DNA of 32,894 nt from a virus. This document shows positions 23,597 to 31,401 of the stretch, in pieces. Below the pieces are notes generated by a model that saw only the letters and a list, made by a program, of their open reading frames with translations, was not told where the DNA came from and did not search any database. The DNA lies in the IMG/VR virus record IMGVR_UViG_3300028025_000859, positions 1 to 32,894 of that record. The stretch is one strand, 5' to 3'. The first letter of the stretch is position 1. Every line of letters begins with the position of its first letter. The translations under genes were made by a program, and so were the position numbers.

Positions 23597-23622
23597 GTAG
23601 CCTCCTTGAATTTAATTTTCAT
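23593..23622 (-). CDS. Possible 9-codon leader ORF coupled to the adhesin gene
   Basis: Between the 333-aa and 401-aa genes, an AAAAGGA site precedes an ATG, 9 codons (MKIKFKEAT) and a TGA that overlaps the 401-aa start as ATGA. The ribosome site of the 401-aa gene (AAGGAGG) lies inside this mini-ORF. It may be a coupling minicistron or simply an accident of an AT-rich spacer. No protein function is claimed. Confidence 0.25.
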   Translation of the reverse strand: MKIKFKEAT

Positions 23623-23633
23623 ATTATTTCCTT

Positions 23634-24635
23634 TTAGGCTAAATATGTACCTGATGAAGTGAATGTGTGAATTGTGTAGCCATTAGCAGAAGTTACTGTA
23701 CCGCCTGTACCTTTTTGAGATCCAGAATAACGAATAATTACAATACCAGAACCACCAATTGTAGATGTACTAGTTCCCTGATTATTTCCGCCTTTGGAAC
23801 CCCCTCCACCACCCCCAGTATTAACTTGAGCATTATTAGAAGTTGTTAAATCACCAGCACCAGTCCCACCGCCTCCTAAACCACCAACCGAACCAGAAGA
23901 GCCAGCCCAGTTTACGTTCGTTTGGCGACTACCCCCACCGCCTCCTGCTCGATAAGTAGAAGTTCCATTAATTGAAGAAGCAACGCCAATACCACCAACG
24001 CCAAGGGAAACACCAGCGTTTTGACCAACACCCCCTGCACCCCCACCCCCAGCTCCTTGTTGAGAAGAACCTGTTCCACCTGTTCCACCCGCATAACCTT
24101 GACCTGCTGTGCCACTACCTCCAGATGATGCATTGTATGAGCCTCCACCTCCAGAACCACCAGCTGAACCTAAATTTGGTATAGAACCATTATAAGCATT
24201 TCCACGACCACCACCAATAGAAGTAATTGAACCAAAAACAGAATTGTTTCCGTTTGCACCAGTTCCACCTGCTCCAACGGTTACTGTATAAATAGTACCG
24301 CCTGTTAATAATAATGGTGATTCTGCGTTTGCTCCTCCACCAGAAGATTCACCAGCTACTGAAGAACGATATCCTCCAGCGCCACCTCCTCCGCTTTCAG
24401 CACAACACTCAATACCTGCAAGACTCCCTCCGCCACCCGCAACTACAAGGTATTCAACTGGATATATTGGAGAATCAGAAAAAAGTATCCATGATGAGGT
24501 TGCAGAACTCCACCATTCAAGTTGATTTAATGTTGTATTATATCCAAACTGACCAGCATTAGGGCTTGATGGTCGTCCGGCAGTGGTCCAAGATGCGGGT
24601 GTTGTACCCTTTGTACCATCAAGTGTAATAGGCAT
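23634..24635 (-). CDS. Glycine-rich tail adhesin-like protein (paralogue 3)
   Basis: 333 aa, the shortest of four paralogues. The N-terminal part (MPITLDGTKGTTPASWTTAG then RPSSPNAGQFGYNTTLNQ) is a shorter, different version of the linker and lacks the GTTAQRPAS form; WWSSATSSWILFSDS matches the other copies. From residue 60 the Gly-rich domain follows (VEYLVVAGGGG, SGGGGAGGYRSS, VTVGAGGTGANGNNSVFG, SIGGGRGNA) and ends GGSGIVIIRYSG and YTIHTFTSSGTYLA. A Cys-Cys pair in IECCAES sits in the first variable loop. It is probably a fibre-tip adhesin with specificity loops set on a polyglycine core. AAGGAG just before the start overlaps the stop of the 49-aa gene. Confidence 0.75.
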   Translation of the reverse strand: MPITLDGTKGTTPASWTTAGRPSSPNAGQFGYNTTLNQLEWWSSATSSWILFSDSPIYPVEYLVVAGGGGSLAGIECCAESGGGGAGGYRSSVAGESSGGGANAESPLLLTGGTIYTVTVGAGGTGANGNNSVFGSITSIGGGRGNAYNGSIPNLGSAGGSGGGGSYNASSGGSGTAGQGYAGGTGGTGSSQQGAGGGGAGGVGQNAGVSLGVGGIGVASSINGTSTYRAGGGGGSRQTNVNWAGSSGSVGGLGGGGTGAGDLTTSNNAQVNTGGGGGGSKGGNNQGTSTSTIGGSGIVIIRYSGSQKGTGGTVTSANGYTIHTFTSSGTYLA

Positions 24636-24644
24636 ATTGTCTCC

Positions 24645-24794
24645 TTACCAATTATTTAAAGGACAACTTGCTGAACTTACTTTTCTTAAAAATATTAAGA
24701 AACAATTACATTCACCGCATCTAGTCCCGTTTTTACTTTTACAATTATTGCAAATGTTTTCTCTAGTTTGTCTTGTTGATTCACTAGTAAACAT
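24645..24794 (-). CDS. 49-aa four-cysteine-cluster (zinc-ribbon-like) protein
   Basis: A short frame of 49 residues that fills the spacer between the 116-aa and 333-aa genes exactly. It starts in a TAATG overlap with the 116-aa stop, and its own TAA forms part of the next gene's AAGGAG site. Cysteines lie in C-x2-C (ICNNCKS), then C-x2-C-x-C (TRCGECNCF), with a last one in SASCPLNNW. This resembles small phage zinc-ribbon proteins of the form 'C-x2-C ... C-x2-CGCF ... ASCPxGKW'. The first four cysteines could hold one zinc ion. Its role is unknown; neighbours are adhesins, so it might be a virion cofactor or a regulator. The perfect fit between two genes supports that it is real. Confidence 0.75.
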   Translation of the reverse strand: MFTSESTRQTRENICNNCKSKNGTRCGECNCFLIFLRKVSSASCPLNNW

Positions 24795-25144
24795 TATTCA
24801 GAAACTTGTTCCCAAGCTGTTGTTGTTTCATTCCACATATACACTTTACCGTCTGTAGGGTAAGGTGTTGGAGGATTCCACAAGCATGTGTCATCATTTA
24901 ATGTCCATGAGTTAAACGGTTGTGGAGGAATAAATGCGTCTCTAGTACGGTCATATGTATAACCAATACCCGCATAATTCTTACGGAGAGGTGTACCGCC
25001 ATTGGCGTGGACTCCTCCGTGTGTGTTGTATGATGTTTGAATCCACTCACCCGGACTTGTGTCTACGAATGTTGTGAAAAATTCTGGTTCAGCAACGATT
25101 ACTTGCGTTACTTTCCCGTCTGTTACTTTTGCAAAATGTGCCAT
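24794..25144 (-). CDS. Conserved phage hypothetical protein (MAHFAKV family)
   Basis: 116 aa. The start MAHFAKVTDGKVTQVIVAEP, the centre RKNYAGIGYTYDRTRDAFIP and PPQPFNSWTLNDDTCLWNPP, and a final Trp/Tyr-rich KVYMWNETTTAWEQ form a pattern I know from many aquatic phages, especially T4-like cyanophages, where it lies near tail-fibre genes. The function is not established; a small beta-rich structural or fibre-associated protein is plausible. It has an AAGGAA site, lies 20 bp after the 362-aa adhesin gene and overlaps the 49-aa gene by one base. Confidence 0.7.
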   Translation of the reverse strand: MAHFAKVTDGKVTQVIVAEPEFFTTFVDTSPGEWIQTSYNTHGGVHANGGTPLRKNYAGIGYTYDRTRDAFIPPQPFNSWTLNDDTCLWNPPTPYPTDGKVYMWNETTTAWEQVSE

Positions 25145-25164
25145 GTTAAATTTGTTCCTTAATA

Positions 25165-26253
25165 TTAAGATGTAAAGTTACCTGATGAGGTAAATGTGTG
25201 GTATGTGTAACCACCAACTTGGGTAATTGTTCCACCAGAAGCACGAGGAGTACCTAAATAACGAATGATACAAATTCCAGAACCACCAGCACCTGATAAA
25301 GCAGATGAGGTGTCTCCATTATAACCACCCCCACCACCTCCACCACCTGTATTTACAGTCCCGGTACCACCTGTAACAGTTCCTCTTTGTCCATTACCAC
25401 CACCTCCGGCACCACCAGTTCCTGCTACACCACTTGTACCATAACCAGCACCATAACCAACACCACCACCGCCACCGCCAGCATAGTAAGTTCCTAATGA
25501 TTTCCAATCAAGACCCATACCACCATTTCCGCTTACATTAGTACTTCCTGTTATAAGGGCAGCACCACCAGCACTAGAGGCACCACCCCCACCACCGGAA
25601 GGATAAGGGGAGCTGTTATTGCCACCTGCACCACCAGAATTACCCTGACCTGAAGTTGCGCTACCTGCAGCAGAGTTGTACCCTCCACCACCGCCAGAAC
25701 CCCCACTAATACCTGAATATGAAGCTGTCCCACCTCCACCACCACCAATAGCAGTTACGCTAATCCCTGCACCATTAAGCGAAGAATTAACCCCTAAATT
25801 ACCTTGGGAATTATAATTAGATTGGGCAGCACCCCCAGCACCAAGAACTACAGTAAGCGTAACTCCAGGAGAAAGTACAGTGCTTGTTAAATTTGTAACG
25901 CAGCCTCCAGCCCCTCCTCCTCCTCCGTAGCCACCACCGCTACCACCACCAGCAACAACAATATAATCAATATTTAAAGTTGCAGGATCAGAAAAAGGAA
26001 CCCATGAGGAAATTACAGAACTCCACCATTCGGGGTTACCTGTTGTAGTGTTCATACGTGTCATACCTGCAATAGGGCTAGATGGTCTTTGCGCAGTAGT
26101 ACCTGTAGGTAAAGTTAAAGCACCTGTATTACTTGCGGCAGTAACCACACCAGTACTAGCCTGTAACTCAAGGACACCACTAGAGTCTGCACTTGTTTTA
26201 AGTCCTGCAGAACCGGACACAACGCCATTGTCTGCGTTTATTATTGTTGTCAT
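25165..26253 (-). CDS. Glycine-rich tail adhesin-like protein (paralogue 2)
   Basis: 362 aa. The N-terminal section (INADNGVVSGSAGLKTSADS then GVLELQASTG) is of a kind found at the start of short aquatic-phage fibre proteins. LPTGTTAQRPSSPIAGMTRM and WWSSVISSWVPFSDP match the other paralogues. The Gly-rich domain starts near 95 (IDYIVVAGGGSGGGYGGGGG), contains SSLNGAGISVTAIGGGGGG and GGAGGGGNGQRGTVTGG, and ends GGSGICIIRYLGTPRASGG and YTYHTFTSSGNFTS. The central 'LDWKSLGTYYAGGGGGG' is almost the same in the 343-aa and 401-aa proteins, while the stretches between Gly runs differ. The likely role is a receptor-binding tip or accessory adhesin. The ribosome site is AAGGAC-like and sits after a 9-bp gap. 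Confidence 0.75.
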   Translation of the reverse strand: MTTIINADNGVVSGSAGLKTSADSSGVLELQASTGVVTAASNTGALTLPTGTTAQRPSSPIAGMTRMNTTTGNPEWWSSVISSWVPFSDPATLNIDYIVVAGGGSGGGYGGGGGAGGCVTNLTSTVLSPGVTLTVVLGAGGAAQSNYNSQGNLGVNSSLNGAGISVTAIGGGGGGTASYSGISGGSGGGGGYNSAAGSATSGQGNSGGAGGNNSSPYPSGGGGGASSAGGAALITGSTNVSGNGGMGLDWKSLGTYYAGGGGGGVGYGAGYGTSGVAGTGGAGGGGNGQRGTVTGGTGTVNTGGGGGGGGYNGDTSSALSGAGGSGICIIRYLGTPRASGGTITQVGGYTYHTFTSSGNFTS

Positions 26254-26262
26254 GTTATGTCC

Positions 26263-27294
26263 TTATGCTGTAAATGTTCCTGAGGATGTAAATATGTGAT
26301 AGGTGTAACCACCAACAGAAGTTATTGTTCCACCAGTTCCTCTTGGAGAGCCTATATAACGAAGTGTAAAAATACCTGAACCCCCAGCACCTCCACCACC
26401 ACTTGCATAACTAAAACCACCGCCACCGCCTCCACCAGTATTAATAGCGCCATTAAATCCTATAGTAGTATTACCATTGCCCCCACCGCCAGAACCACCA
26501 GCGCCTCCTAAGCTAGCACCGCCACCACCGCCACCACCTCCATAAAAAGTACCAAGAGATTTCCAATTGACACCTACACCGCCAGCGCCACCTTCGGGTG
26601 TGGCATTTGACCCAACACTACCAGCACCACCGCCACCGCCACCCCCATTATCGTTAATCCGATTTCCACCAGCAAAGCCTTGTCCAAAAGTTCCAGCATA
26701 TCCATTTCCTGAATTTGGAATTCCCCCACCACCAACGTATCCACCACCTCCACCACCTGAACCGCCTGTTGAACCTGCAAGTGGTGTAGAGGATGAACTT
26801 CCAGCACCTCGGCCACCCCCAATAGAGGTGTATCCAAAAGCAGTAGAATTATTTCCGTTAAAACCAATTGTTTGAGTTGCAACCGAAGAAGCTCCAGCGC
26901 CAACAATAATTGAATAAGGCGTTGCAGGAACAACAGAATAAGAAATATCAATTAAACCACCTGCACCACCACCACCTGAAGTTGAACCTGTACCTCCACC
27001 ACCACCCGCAACAAGCAAAAACTCAACTGTATATGCGGGTGCGCTAGAAAATGGTAGCCAAGTCGATAAAGTTGCTGAATACCATTCTGTAATACCTAGC
27101 GTAGTATTAAATCTAGTCATTCCATTTACAGGACTTGCAGGACGTTGTGCTGTAGTACCAACTGGAATAGTCAAAGCACCAGTTCCATTAACAGTAAGTA
27201 TTCCACTATCAGGAGTTAAAACAATATTACCAGTAGTATCCCCAGTAGTAACTAACGCTGTAGTACTTGTAGTACCAGCTCTAATTTCACTCAT
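26263..27294 (-). CDS. Glycine-rich tail adhesin-like protein (paralogue 1)
   Basis: 343 aa. The N terminus is MSEIRAGTTSTTALVTTGD, followed by GNIVLTPDSGILTVNGTG, a module found in many aquatic-phage fibre proteins. The shared linker is IPVGTTAQRPASPVNGMTRF with NTTLGITEWYSA. The Gly-rich part begins near 92 (VEFLLVAGGGGGTGS, SGGGGAGGLI), carries FGYTSIGGGRGAGSSSSTP and VNWKSLGTFYGGGGGGGG, and closes with GGSGIFTLRYIGSPRGTGG and YTYHIFTSSGTFTA. It follows the 1050-aa fibre gene by 10 bp with an AAGGAG site. The four related genes probably arose by duplication and are shaped by recombination at their conserved ends. Confidence 0.75.
   Translation of the reverse strand: MSEIRAGTTSTTALVTTGDTTGNIVLTPDSGILTVNGTGALTIPVGTTAQRPASPVNGMTRFNTTLGITEWYSATLSTWLPFSSAPAYTVEFLLVAGGGGGTGSTSGGGGAGGLIDISYSVVPATPYSIIVGAGASSVATQTIGFNGNNSTAFGYTSIGGGRGAGSSSSTPLAGSTGGSGGGGGGYVGGGGIPNSGNGYAGTFGQGFAGGNRINDNGGGGGGGAGSVGSNATPEGGAGGVGVNWKSLGTFYGGGGGGGGASLGGAGGSGGGGNGNTTIGFNGAINTGGGGGGGFSYASGGGGAGGSGIFTLRYIGSPRGTGGTITSVGGYTYHIFTSSGTFTA
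27081..27160 (-). repeat. Linker repeat shared by adhesin genes (copy in the 343-aa gene)
   Basis: This is the partner of the repeat at 23221-23300. It marks the border between the variable N-terminal section and the glycine-rich domain and is a likely point of recombination between paralogues. Confidence 0.75.
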
Positions 27295-27304
27295 ATATTT
27301 CTCC

Positions 27305-30300
27305 TTAAATAATTACCCATCGTTGTCCACTAGCTACAGTCACAGAGTAACCACTCTGAATAGTTACTGGACCAACAGAGAAACCATTTGTTCCGGATGA
27401 GATTGTTTGATTAGTTGATACTGAATCAGCGTTAAATGTAATTGGTCCACCACCAGTAGACACAACACCCCATGATGCTGTTGTACCATCTGTTGTAAGA
27501 TATTTACCTGCTTGACTTGCTTGAGAAGGTAATGATACAGGCGCTGGTAACCATGCCCCTGCTGTACCGTTTGATGTAAGTACATAACCGTTTGTACCAC
27601 CAACAACTCCATTAGCCGCTATCTGACCTACATTAAGAACATTATATACAATTGCTTCAACAATATCGTTTAATGCCGCAGCTGAAGCAAGAACAAAAGT
27701 TGTTCCATTAGATGCAGTATAGTCAGTACTATCTAACAACACACCATTAAGATATACTTGCAATAGTGCTGATGTATAGTTTACTGTAAATGTAGTTTGA
27801 CCTGACGTAGCAATAAAAGATGTACGTGTGTATGTCTGTGTAGGTAATGTTACTGGAGACCAAGAGGCAGTCGTACCGTCTGTTGTAAGGTATTTACCTG
27901 ATTGACTTGTCTGAGAAGGTAATGCTTCTACTGTAGCCCATGACGAGTTTGTTCCATCTGTCTTAAGATACTTATTAGCATTACTTGTTTGACTAGGTGC
28001 AAGAGCATTAAATGCTGTGTTAGCAGTTGTCTGTCCTGTACCACCATTAGCAATAGCTACTGTACCTGTAACGTTAGCAGAAGTACCTGTTGTATTTTGA
28101 TTTAATGTTGGTATATCTGAAGCAACAACTGCTCTAAATGTAGGTACACCAGCTGTTCCGTTAGGAGCCGCTAATACAAAATTTGCAGTCTTAGATGCAT
28201 ACGGGTTTTGTGTATCACCATAATTAGCCTCTAAACTAATTGCAGGAGTAGCACCACCGCTAGACGCAATAGGAGACGAACCTGTTACTGATGTAACTGT
28301 ACCACTGTTTGTAGCCGCAATAGTAATTGATCCTGCACCATTTGTAACAGAGATACCTGTACCAGCAGTTATATTAGCTTTTTCCCACAAGCTTGTTGTT
28401 TGATTATATACAAGAGTTTGTCCATTAACTGGATTCTGAGCAGACACATTGTGTAGCTCATCCATCTCATAACCGTTTTGAATCTTAACTTCAATAGTAC
28501 CTTGAGTAGCATGACTACGTGTAACAATACCTACATACACTAAATGAATAGGTGCATAAGGTTTAACATTAGTTAATGCACCTGCGACAGTTCCACTAAG
28601 GTATAACTGAGCACCATCAGCATATGACGCTGTGTTTATATTACTTACAACACCAATAATAACTACGTAACCATTATTATTAGTAGTAATGTCTGCTTGT
28701 ACAACACCATAAGTTTGCGCTGAAGTAGCGTCACCTGTAGCAATAGCTTTAGACACAAGAGCTTTGTTGCCTGATGCGCCACTAATATATACAACAGTAC
28801 CTTTAGTAAGTGTTGCACCAGTTTCATTACGTACTTGGCTAATTAATGTAGCAGTACTACCCGCAATACCTACAGATAAATCTCTTGTAGTTCCTGTTGG
28901 GCTAATAACAACACTACCGTCAACAGATGTTAATGTTTGTATTGCTGTGTCTGCTGTTGCACCTTGAGTTGATGTAGCATATGCTGTACTATCAGTAGTA
29001 GCCGCAGTACCAAGCTCAAGAGATGTGCGACCTGTAGCAGCTACAAGACCTGTTGCCCCACCATCCCACTTGAGACGGTCTGCGTAAGCAGTATCAGCAT
29101 TAGTGCCTTGTGCGGCAGTTGCAAACGAAGATGTTGCTTGAGTAGCCGCAGAACCTAGTCCTGAAATATCAGCATAAGCTAGTGTAACATTACCTGTACG
29201 ACCCGCAACAGAAGTAACTAAGTTAGTCTGATCAATCTTTTGCCATGTTGTACCATTATAAATAGCCCAGTCACCAACAACCCAGTCAGTTACGCCATCA
29301 AGGTTAGTGTTACCAGAAACCGATACTACATAGTATGATCCTTGAGTACCTACTCCTGAGGCAAGTGTTGGTGTGTTAGTTGATGCATTCCATGAACCAT
29401 TATAAATCAAACCACCAGTAAGACTTACCCATGTAGTATCATAGTTAGTACTACTTACTTTAGAAAGAACTTGCCCTGCTGTACCGCCAGTAGCAATACC
29501 CGGAGTATTCATCCATGCAGAGCCTGTATATACCTTCATGATGTTTGTACTTGAATTAAAGTACATTGCACCTGTCAATAGGGCATTACCATCATTGTCT
29601 ACTGTTGGGTCTGTAGCCTTAGCGCCAAGATAACGATCATCAAAAGAATCAAAAGATGCTGCAGCAGATGTTGCACTATTAGCCGCACTTGTTGCACTGT
29701 TAGCTGAACTTGTAGCTGACCCTGCCGAATTATTAGCAGAAGTCTGTGAGTTAGATGCTGAGTTAGCCGCATTAGTAGCACTTGTACTTGCATTACCTGC
29801 AAAAGTAGAAGCACTGCTAGACGAATTAGCCGCATTAGTTGCGCTAGTAGCCGCATTTGTTTCTGATGTAGCTGCTGCAACAGCAGAGTTATTAGAATTA
29901 GTTGCTGAAGATGCAGATGCTGAAGCACTTCCTGCTGAAGATATCGCTGAATTAGAAGCATTATTAGCAAAGGTACTTGCTGAACTTGCTGAACCAGCCG
30001 CATTAGTTGCAGATGTACTAGCCGCATTAGCTGAGGAAGCCGCATTAGTTGCACTAGTAGAAGCATTAGATGCAGAACTAGTAGCTGAAGCCGCTGAGTT
30101 AGTTGCACTAGTAGCTGAGGCAGTCGCAGATGTAGCTGAAGCAGTTGCACTAGTAGACGCATTAGTTGCGGTAGTTGCACTACTTGAAGCGTTATTAGCT
30201 GATGTAAGGGCATTAGCCGCACTAACAGAAGCCGCACTAGCCGCATTTTGAGCTTGAGTTACTGCAGTACCAATACTTGCAAGAGATCCTGCAGCCGCAG

Positions 30301-30457
30301 TAGCAGAGTTAGCCGCAGATGTTGCGCTGAGAGCTGCTGCAGCCGCACTTGCCGCAGCCGCACTAGGGTATTGAGCTGACGTTACTTCATCAAAGTTATC
30401 GTACTCACCACCGTCAGACATATTTCCGGTTGTTCCCGGATTTAATTGATATGCCAT
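27305..30457 (-). CDS. Tail fibre with long Ala/Ser/Thr/Asn-repeat shaft
   Basis: 1050 aa. A short N terminus (MAYQLNPGTTGNMSDGGEYD) leads into an Ala/Ser/Thr/Asn repeat shaft at about 30-272 (units such as SATNAANSAS), which should form a trimeric coiled-coil rod as in lambda Stf-like fibres. Then follow FDDRYLGAKATDPTVDNDGN and LTGAMYFNSSTNIMKVYTG, common in aquatic-phage fibres, DWVVGDWAIYNGTTWQKID, and a beta domain with TGATLTKGTVVYISGASGNK and IQNGYEMDELHNVSA. IANGGTGQTTANTAFNAL and three SQ(S/A)GKYLTTDGT-type modules lie at about 819-974, and the C terminus is GPVTIQSGYSVTVASGQRWV. It is the first of the fibre genes after the adaptor and may carry the short adhesins at its tip. The ribosome site AAGGAGG is strong. 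Confidence 0.8.
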   Translation of the reverse strand: MAYQLNPGTTGNMSDGGEYDNFDEVTSAQYPSAAAASAAAAALSATSAANSATAAAGSLASIGTAVTQAQNAASAASVSAANALTSANNASSSATTATNASTSATASATSATASATSATNSAASATSSASNASTSATNAASSANAASTSATNAAGSASSASTFANNASNSAISSAGSASASASSATNSNNSAVAAATSETNAATSATNAANSSSSASTFAGNASTSATNAANSASNSQTSANNSAGSATSSANSATSAANSATSAAASFDSFDDRYLGAKATDPTVDNDGNALLTGAMYFNSSTNIMKVYTGSAWMNTPGIATGGTAGQVLSKVSSTNYDTTWVSLTGGLIYNGSWNASTNTPTLASGVGTQGSYYVVSVSGNTNLDGVTDWVVGDWAIYNGTTWQKIDQTNLVTSVAGRTGNVTLAYADISGLGSAATQATSSFATAAQGTNADTAYADRLKWDGGATGLVAATGRTSLELGTAATTDSTAYATSTQGATADTAIQTLTSVDGSVVISPTGTTRDLSVGIAGSTATLISQVRNETGATLTKGTVVYISGASGNKALVSKAIATGDATSAQTYGVVQADITTNNNGYVVIIGVVSNINTASYADGAQLYLSGTVAGALTNVKPYAPIHLVYVGIVTRSHATQGTIEVKIQNGYEMDELHNVSAQNPVNGQTLVYNQTTSLWEKANITAGTGISVTNGAGSITIAATNSGTVTSVTGSSPIASSGGATPAISLEANYGDTQNPYASKTANFVLAAPNGTAGVPTFRAVVASDIPTLNQNTTGTSANVTGTVAIANGGTGQTTANTAFNALAPSQTSNANKYLKTDGTNSSWATVEALPSQTSQSGKYLTTDGTTASWSPVTLPTQTYTRTSFIATSGQTTFTVNYTSALLQVYLNGVLLDSTDYTASNGTTFVLASAAALNDIVEAIVYNVLNVGQIAANGVVGGTNGYVLTSNGTAGAWLPAPVSLPSQASQAGKYLTTDGTTASWGVVSTGGGPITFNADSVSTNQTISSGTNGFSVGPVTIQSGYSVTVASGQRWVII
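27470..28010 (-). repeat. Three SGKYLTTDGT-type modules in the 1050-aa fibre
   Basis: Related copies lie at about 27481-27535, 27871-27920 and 27951-28003. Each codes for a version of PSQ-x-SQSGKYLTTDGT followed by (A/S)SW. Two further copies lie in the 401-aa gene (23391-23443 and 23469-23520), so the module is shared between fibre genes some 4 kb apart. Confidence 0.8.
29640..30370 (-). repeat. Low-complexity Ala/Ser/Thr/Asn-coding repeat in the fibre shaft
   Basis: About 730 bases made of degenerate copies of a short unit coding for (A/S)-A-x-x-(A/S)-A and similar, with recurring pieces such as gccgcattagttgcactagt. It codes for residues about 30-272 of the 1050-aa fibre. Such repeats can change in length by slippage or recombination, which would alter the rod length. 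Confidence 0.8.
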
Positions 30458-30467
30458 TTATACCTCC

Positions 30468-31382
30468 TTAGATGAGTCCATTTGTATTGAAGTTAACTTG
30501 TACGTTACCTCCAGAAGCCCTACGCCACTTTTCTTCTTTGTTCAATGAGAATACATTCTCAGCAAACTTCTTTTCGTATCTCTGTTCCATCTTTTCGTCA
30601 AACAAATAGGAACCTAAATTATATAACGCACCCCATATAAGAAGCCGTTCATTTTCATCTCTTAACCAGTTAGGTACTTCTTGACCCACATAATACTTTG
30701 TTGTTACTGTTGGGTTGTAAGCTTGAGCTTCAGCCAATGTAGCAAAACAACGCATAATAGAATTAGCTGTTGAGAAGTACAATGGTATATCTGTGTTAAC
30801 ACCAGTTAATGTTAGGTATGGTTGAGCCGCATCAGACAATCCAATAACATAGTTAACAGGAATAACAGAGTATGTAGCATTCAAAGCAGGAAGTCTACGA
30901 TAATAACTGATCTCTACTTGTGCACCAACTGCTAGTTGTGGATGGATAAATACTTTACCATCTTTCCACATCCAGTTATATACAGAATATTTTTCACTGT
31001 ATAAGTCAAAGAAAGTACGTGAGTCTGTCACTTCATTAAATACTTTACTGACATTTGAAGGGAATGTAGAGTATGATGTACCAATGTTGTCTTGTGCTAG
31101 TGTACGTATATAAGTAAATTGAATTAAGTCTTCTGGAATATCAAAAGATGTATAAGCATTTCCATAAGGAAGTCCTGCGCTATTGTCTCCTACATTATCT
31201 GCTGATTCAACAACATATGTAATAGTAGTTTCAAGTGGAGGAATACGTAGTACTCGATAGCATTCATCGGCAGAATAAGCTAGGCAATCTTGTATGACGC
31301 TATTTGGAATAGTATTCACTTCGGGTTTGTTTGACCAGTCACGTACTTTGTCTACGAGTGCGTCATATCTTGGGGTTGGCAT
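30468..31382 (-). CDS. Head-tail adaptor protein (SU10-type)
   Basis: 304 aa. The start MPTPRYDALVDKVRDWSNKP, the helix IPNSVIQDCLAYSADECYRV and the strands FDIPEDLIQFTYIRTLAQD, GKVFIHPQLAVGAQVEISYY and RRLPAL are typical of podovirus adaptor (connector) proteins encoded near the capsid gene, where they bridge the portal and the tail hub. The C-terminal helices (ENERLLIWGALYNLGSYLFD, EQRYEKKFAENVFSLNKEEK) fit the same fold, in which tail fibres may also dock. The gene lies 10 bp before the 1050-aa fibre and 19 bp after the 107-aa protein, with an AGGAGAA site. The family assignment is by overall pattern and position, not alignment. Confidence 0.72.
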   Translation of the reverse strand: MPTPRYDALVDKVRDWSNKPEVNTIPNSVIQDCLAYSADECYRVLRIPPLETTITYVVESADNVGDNSAGLPYGNAYTSFDIPEDLIQFTYIRTLAQDNIGTSYSTFPSNVSKVFNEVTDSRTFFDLYSEKYSVYNWMWKDGKVFIHPQLAVGAQVEISYYRRLPALNATYSVIPVNYVIGLSDAAQPYLTLTGVNTDIPLYFSTANSIMRCFATLAEAQAYNPTVTTKYYVGQEVPNWLRDENERLLIWGALYNLGSYLFDEKMEQRYEKKFAENVFSLNKEEKWRRASGGNVQVNFNTNGLI

Positions 31383-31401
31383 AGATTATTCTCCTGTAAA
31401 A

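Noticed and set aside
26567-26875. Plus-strand Pro-rich open frame within a glycine-rich adhesin gene
   Set aside because: It is the mirror of Gly codons (GGN read as CCN on the other strand). There is no ribosome site and no independent gene context.
22391-27294. Diversity-generating retroelement acting on the adhesin loops
   Set aside because: No reverse transcriptase and no template/variable repeat pair with adenine-specific changes were seen; differences among the paralogues involve all bases and lengths.
27470-28010. CRISPR-like array from the regularly spaced repeats
   Set aside because: The repeats are coding modules, degenerate, of unequal spacing and kept in frame in a fibre gene.
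29599-30246. Minus-strand Leu/Gln/Arg-rich frame in the fibre shaft
   Set aside because: It is an out-of-frame reading of the Ala/Ser repeat, has no start context and is fully inside the fibre gene.
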